Source: Cryptomeria japonica
Taxonomy: Eukaryota > Streptophyta > Pinopsida > Cupressales > Cupressaceae
Direction of reading: 5' to 3'
Length of the DNA: 64,000 nucleotides
Assembly (NCBI RefSeq): GCF_030272615.1
Contig: NC_081414.1
Span: 662,108,438 to 662,172,437 of the forward strand
The position numbers and the translations under genes are program-made. Below the pieces are notes generated by a model. It saw nothing but the letters and a program-made list of their open reading frames with translations. It ran no database searches and was not told where the DNA came from. The first letter of the stretch is position 1; each line of letters starts with the position of its first letter. Of the stretch, positions 59,160 through 64,000 are shown one piece after another.

Positions 59160-59550
59160 GTACAATTAAATACGTTTATAGCATTGCCTTTGTTGCCAGC
59201 ATGGAATTTCTACTGTTAAATTGTTATCTTGAACCTTATCATTGATATTAAATGTGTATTTAACTATTGAAACCTTATAACATTTGTTATGAAGGCCTAT
59301 TCTTTTTATAGGCTTTCAATATTTTATGTTTTTTGAAATAGAATATGCACAGCTTTGAAAAGATGAGAATCAACATATTGTGGAGGTGAAGGTACTATTA
59401 AAATTTCCTCGCCCCAGATTTTTTCTTGCTAATTGATCATATGGAACCCCTCTTTACTATAAATATATATTTGAAAATTGAACTTTTTCTCATTTGTCCA
59501 ACAGGTTTTGTTCTTTGATTATTGATTTTCTTAAAATGTTCTTTTGCATT
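59157..59550 (+). repeat. Intragenic duplication, copy 2 (start of intron 5)
   Basis: Second copy of the segment at 57803-58200, beginning exactly at the exon 5 splice donor. Confidence 0.7.
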
Positions 59551-59612
59551 CATGGGTGGTGTTGATGCAGTATTTACACATAACAAGCATGAACTCACAA
59601 TTTGTTATTTAG

Positions 59613-59643
59613 GTTGGAGCCCTCACTTTCAGGATATAGTTAA
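59613..59643 (+). other. Candidate exon 6 of the THUMP gene
   Basis: A preceding AG and a following GTAAGC donor bound a 31-bp stretch that in the exon 5 phase reads G-WSPHFQDIV, resembling the (F)GW-x-x-x-L segment of the THUMP domain. About a dozen conserved residues expected just before it are not found, so the call is weak. Confidence 0.3.
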
Positions 59644-60012
59644 GTAAGCAATCAGCTTACAACTCATAGATTATGGTGAAGTTTGTCGATTCTAGCATAT
59701 GTTTAAAAGAATTATACTTAGTGCAGGGCTTGCTTGGTCACCCTTTGTAATGTCCCTTTCATAGTTCTAGTCAACTTGATGACTGTTAGCCAATTTCTTG
59801 AGTTCTTGTAGGCTAATTGCTATTTGTAAGGGGACTCAATCGATCTCGGAGAGCACATGTTCAGTCTTTCTTGGTTTCTGTTGTTGGCATTGAGTTTAGT
59901 TGGCGTTGTAAATTGTAGTGACATTTTCAGAAGCATTTTTTCGGATCCCTAGGGTGGTCTCCAAACTTCTTGGAGAGCATGTCTATTTTTAGTGATACAA
60001 TAGGAAATCAGG

Positions 60013-60723
60013 GCTATTGAGCCCAAGCAATCAGAAATAATCAAATGTACATACTGTAATTGGGAAGGGCATATTCGGAATGTATGCCCGAAGGATAGAG
60101 CAAAGAAGACATTAGCAACAGCCAAATCAGTCAGACCTAATTCAATGTATTGTGCTATCTGTGATGAATCGGATCTACATCTCATAGAGGATTTTCCAAA
60201 GAATAAACCTTCGGTTTGGAATGAAGGAAACCAATGCTGTCAGAACCATAACTGCAGTGCAAATGAGAAGAGTGATGCGGGATACTGGATCTCACCTTGG
60301 CAAGATAACTGGAATGCATGCACCATGCAGAACAATCAATAGGGCTACCAGGATGATAATCACCAATCTAGTTATAGAGGAGGTTGAGGAAGAGACCACG
60401 ATAGTAGAAGAAATGATGCCAATTGCTTCAATTGTGGGAAGATGGGCCACTGTGCATCTAAATGTTGGGCAAAGAAGAAACAAAAATGTACCTTTTGTGG
60501 ACAAGATTCTCACAATACGTTTTCATGTGAAATTGATAGAACATTCTATTAGAATCAGGATGCTAGCCAACCTTCCCATAATGATGAGTTACAAAGAAGA
60601 GTGAGAGTGATCCGGAGGATGCCGCAACATGGAATAATAGGCTGCCATAGAATGGATGGTGGTCCTGTTGTGACCATTTCACACATCGCCCCATTAGGAT
60701 GGGGACCCCCTCTTTTTTCTTAG
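60013..60723 (+). pseudogene. Gag-like relic with four zinc knuckles
   Basis: A single plus-strand frame with three stops reads a first knuckle CTYCNWEGHIRNVC, a partial second (CAICDESDLHLIEDFP), then CFNCGKMGHCASKC and CTFCGQDSHNTFSC. Paired CCHC knuckles with Lys-rich linkers are typical of retroelement nucleocapsid. The stops (NNQ*, RGG*, TFY*) and the lack of adjoining pol make it a relic. It lies downstream of the last recognised THUMP exon, perhaps in an intron. Confidence 0.65.
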
Positions 60724-61160
60724 GTTTTGCCTTTCCCTTAGCTAGGTTTTCTCTCTGCTTGCTAGGTTTGGAGTGAGTGAGTGGTCGGCTGGGCTGGGTA
60801 GATTAGGGTTTCTATCGAGGTTGAGGGAAGTCTAGATTTGGGAGGTCATAGGTTGTTTGCCTTGGCCCTAGGGTTGTCTTAGAAGAGGTTTTACTTTTCA
60901 GGGAGATTAAAGATGAATAGATTGTGCTAAAAGGACGAAAGGTCTCAGTTCAGGGTAGGTCAGAGTGTTGGTTTTCATGTCAGAGTCCTGCTTTCTTCCA
61001 AGTCAGAGTTGACTAGGATGAGTCAGTGGCCAAGGGGAGATTCAGGAGGCGATTTCAGGAATTGATGAGCAAATTCACTTGATGATGATTGAAGAAGTCT
61101 TGGAAAGTTATATCCAAGGCAAGGAAAGGAGGTTTGAGGTGTAAAATGAGCCAAAACCAT
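60666..61160 (+). repeat. Possible LTR start
   Basis: TGTGACCATTTCACACATCG begins here, with an internal inverted repeat TGTGA / TCACA, followed by GCCCCATTAGGATGGGGACC. The style is that of a plant LTR beginning, and the hairpin array follows. No second copy or target duplication is in view, so this is tentative. Confidence 0.4.
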
Positions 61161-61163
61161 GAA

Positions 61164-63840
61164 TTTCGCTCCTGACCCTTCCAAAGGGTCCAGGGCGAAA
61201 TTCATATTTCCTCTGCTCTGCTCCTTGTCTTGACCAAGTTTGAAACTTCAGCTGCATGGTGTCGGAGACTAGGATACATTTTTGCCTTAGGAAGAAGGTT
61301 TGAAGCGATAAAATGATGGAAGTTAGCCTAGAAGAGGAAATTCGCTCCTGACCCTTCCAAAGGGTCTTGAGTGAAATCCTCATTTGACCCTCAATTTTGG
61401 CCTAACACATGGAGAATGATGGCAAGAAGACATAAGGGTGATAAAGAGAAGTGAATTTGACCAAGTTGAAGTGAAAGGAATGAAATTGAGTGTGAAATCA
61501 ACCCAATTGGATGAATTTCGCTCCTGACCCTTCCAAAGGGTCAAGAGCGAAATTCTTTGAAGTCACCTTTTTCTCCTTGTTTGCACTGGAAACCTTGATT
61601 CCTTAGGCGTGGTAAGGGCAAATTTTCATATTCTAGCCCTAGGAAGTGATTGAAGATCTTTTGAAAGAGTGGATTTTGCCTAAGGCATGGATTTCACTCC
61701 TGACCCTTCCAAAGGGCCCAGAGCGAAATCCACTTTTCCTCCACTTTGCTCAAGGATGTGACCAAGATTGTTTCTTTTGAGGCGTAGTTGAGGAGGTTTT
61801 GAAGCATGTTTGCCTTGAAGAGGAGGTTTAAGACTTGGAAATAGTGAAAATCAACCTGGAAGGAGAATTTCGCTCCTGACCCTTCCAAAGTGTCCAGAGC
61901 GAAATCCTCCATTTAGCCTTCTTTTTGGCCTTAAAGACCTAGTTTGACCTTGCCTGGAGCCAGTTGGATGGTGGATTGTCTTGATGGCGATAGGAGGAAG
62001 TTGAATTGATCAAGTTTGAAGGAGAATGAGATGAAAGAAAGTGAGAAACTAGCCAAGAGTAGGGATTTCGCTCCTGACCCTTCCAAAGGGTCCAGAGCGA
62101 AAATCCCCTCAAACCTCAATTTCTCACTTGTCAAGACCAAATTTCTAGTTGCTAAGGCATGTATGGAAGTGTTTGACATGTTTTTGCCTAAGGGAATGAC
62201 TAGAGGTGGAGGAAATGGAGGATTTTAGCCTAAAAATTGAATTTCGCTCCTGACCCTTCCAAAGGGTCCAGAGCAAAATTTTTGAAAACACTCATTTTCC
62301 CCTTAGACAAGATTTGGACCCTGGGGGAGATGCAAGAAGAATGGTCTATGTTTGCCTCCCAAGGAAGATTGGAGTTGAAAAAATGAACAATCAAGCCTAA
62401 GACATGATTTTCGCTCAAGACCTTTCCAAAGGGTCCAGAGCAAAAATCTCAATAAACCTCATTTTCTTCCTTGTTTGATCAAATTTTTAATATCCAAGGC
62501 ATGTTGAAAGGAAGAATGGACATGTTTTTGCCTTTAGGAATGTTTGAAAGCGATGAAAGGTGAAGATTTTGTCCTAGAAAAGGAAATTCGCTTCTGACCC
62601 TTCCAAAGGTTTCAGAGTGAAATTCCACTAAACCACCTTTTTTCCCAATTTTATGCCAAGGCAAGTATGAATCAAGATGAGTTGAGATGGGAGAGGCCCC
62701 TAGGGATGACTTTAAGTTGCTAAGAAATCATTGAATTTGAAGGAATTGAGCTAAACCAAGATTTTCGCTCCTGACCCTTCCAAAGAGTCTAGAGCGAAAT
62801 TTCTACAATCATCTATTTTCCTTACAAGTCAAGTCAAACTTTGGGTTTTTATAACTTGGATAGGTGTGAAGAAGTATTTTCTTGCCTTTTGGACTAGATT
62901 TAGGTTGAAAGGATGGAGAAAGAAGCCTAAAACAAGATTTTCGCTCCTGACCCTTCCAAAGGGTTTAGAGCGAAAAACCCTAAAACCATCTTTTTCTCCA
63001 AATTTTGTGTGAAGTCAGGCCTAGACCTAGGTGAGAGAAATCCTTTGGATTGCCTTTGAATGATTCTTGATCACCAAAAATGCAAATTTTGAGCTAAAAC
63101 AAGAATTTCGCTCCTGACCCTTCCAAAGGGTCCAGAGCGAAATTCTGGATAGGTCCTGTCCCTGGCTAGGTTTTTGAACGAATTTTCCTTTTCAAGCATT
63201 TTGAGGATCAAGCAAATGTTGCCAAGCTGAGAGATGGATTCAAATAAGGGAGTCTAGAGGAAACAAGGTGAAAGGAATGGAGTTGAGTTGGGATAAACAA
63301 GCAAAAGATGAATTTCGCTCTTGACCCTTCCAAATGGTCCAGAGCGAAATTCTTCAAAACCACTATTTCCTCCTTGTGTCAAGTCAGGATTTTGATCCCT
63401 AGGGCATGGTTGAGATTGGAATGATGTTATTTAGCCTTGCAAGATGAGTTGAAGTGAAGGAGATGGAGAATTAAGCCTAAGACTTGAATTTCGCTCCTGA
63501 CCCTTCCAAAGCGTCTAGAGCGAAATTCATAAAATGTCATGTCTCCTCCAAGATTGTTTTGAGCCGAGTCAGTGATCAAGCCTTAGAGATTGCCTTAAAA
63601 GAGATTGTGAATGAAAAAAAGGGTGAATTTTGCTCCTGACCCTTCCAAAGGGTCCAAAGCGAAATTCTCATCATCACCTAATTTGCCCATGTTAGAAGCT
63701 AAAGAATTGAATCCCTAGGCTTTGTTGAACTAAAACTAGCATATGCTCACCTTTAAGAGGATTTTGGAGTGAAAAATGAGGCAATTAAGACAAAATCAAG
63801 GAAATCGCTCTTGACCCTTCCAAAGGGTCCAGGGCGAAAT
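61164..63840. repeat. Array of at least 16 palindromic hairpin cores, about 176-bp period
   Basis: A 37-bp core made of TTTCGCTC, CT, GACCCTT, CC, AAAGGGTC, CA, GAGCGAAA recurs with few changes, starting at about 61164, 61339, 61516, 61692, 61867, 62066, 62242, 62408, 62585, 62763, 62939, 63106, 63312, 63488, 63628 and 63803. Most steps are 166-178 bp; four are 140-206. The arms pair for 8 bp outside and 7 bp inside. The cores are far more conserved than the spacers, which share only loose text (aaggcatg, tgcctt.ggaa). On the minus strand most cores read ALDPLEGSGAK. The array continues toward or past the right edge. Confidence 0.85.
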
Positions 63841-64000
63841 CCTTGGAAAAAAAAACTATTCTTCACCTTGTTTGGGCTAGGCAAAGGCATGATGACAAGA
63901 GCATGATGTGGTGACAAATCAAGGTTGTAAAGGTGTTGATAGATGGAGTAAATGAACCTAGGTTAGAAGTTCAAGCAAGCCTCCTTGGGGTGATTTAAGC
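63841..64000. other. Right edge, no gene seen
   Basis: Spacer-like sequence after the last visible hairpin core. No seventeenth core appears before the window ends. Confidence 0.5.

Noticed and set aside
61108-62664. Repeated minus-strand peptides containing LDPLEGSGAK
   Set aside because: Translation of the hairpin cores; frames differ from unit to unit and stop in the spacers.
61164-63840. CRISPR-like array of regularly spaced palindromic repeats
   Set aside because: Eukaryotic nuclear context with retrotransposons and spliced gene, spacers of 100-170 bp that share text, no Cas genes.

Overview
This window is a repeat-dominated stretch of a large plant nuclear genome, most likely a gymnosperm. 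That placement is an inference from the density and age range of nested LTR retrotransposons, the long TE-filled introns and the sparse genes; no species is named. One host gene was recognised: a plus-strand, multi-exon THUMP-domain RNA methyltransferase-like gene (THUMPD2/3 type) whose first five exons lie at 53.1-59.2 kb and whose 3' part runs off the window or is lost in repeats.

Layout. 1-1.7 kb: decayed Ty3/gypsy pol with a dead integrase. 1.7-8.7 kb: gypsy 3' sequence with a dispersed CGA-motif array, two unidentified minus-strand coding relics, an AT-rich block and a LINE-type RNase H fragment. 8.7-15.8 kb: element A, a Sirevirus-like Ty1/copia element (minus strand) with decayed gag-pol. 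15.8-28.8 kb: an old coding relic cut by two solo LTRs, each with a 5-bp target duplication (18108-24843 and 26031-27263). The first solo LTR is itself interrupted by element B, a copia element with short LTRs and a nearly readable pol. A 345-bp TRIM lies at 27723-28067. 31.65-43.03 kb: element E, a gag-protease-only gypsy derivative whose protease frame is split by element F (34021-41739). F is the most unusual object here: a young Sirevirus-like element with 1.17-kb LTRs, a gag tail of four zinc knuckles and, in place of pol, a roughly 1,090-codon frame that I cannot assign. 45.59-52.34 kb: element G, a Sirevirus-like element with an internal deletion that joins the start of integrase to the end of RNase H. 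53-59.6 kb: the THUMP gene, with a GTCCGCC-motif array and an internal duplication in its introns. 60-64 kb: a zinc-knuckle relic, then at least sixteen copies of a palindromic hairpin core spaced about 176 bp apart.

Insertion order can be read from target duplications: relic, then solo LTR, then B; and E, then F. Elements A, F, G and both solo LTRs share two LTR blocks: a G-run followed by GTGAATCA next to the PBS-proximal end, and a GGAAACCCA..TGGGAAAAACC block 100-350 bp further in. A, F and G also carry several polypurine-tract-like copies inside the 3' LTR, as described for Sireviruses. F and G share a gag C-terminus (GLGF motif, paired CCHC knuckles), which suggests that F is a gag-retaining derivative that may depend on an autonomous relative for enzymes.
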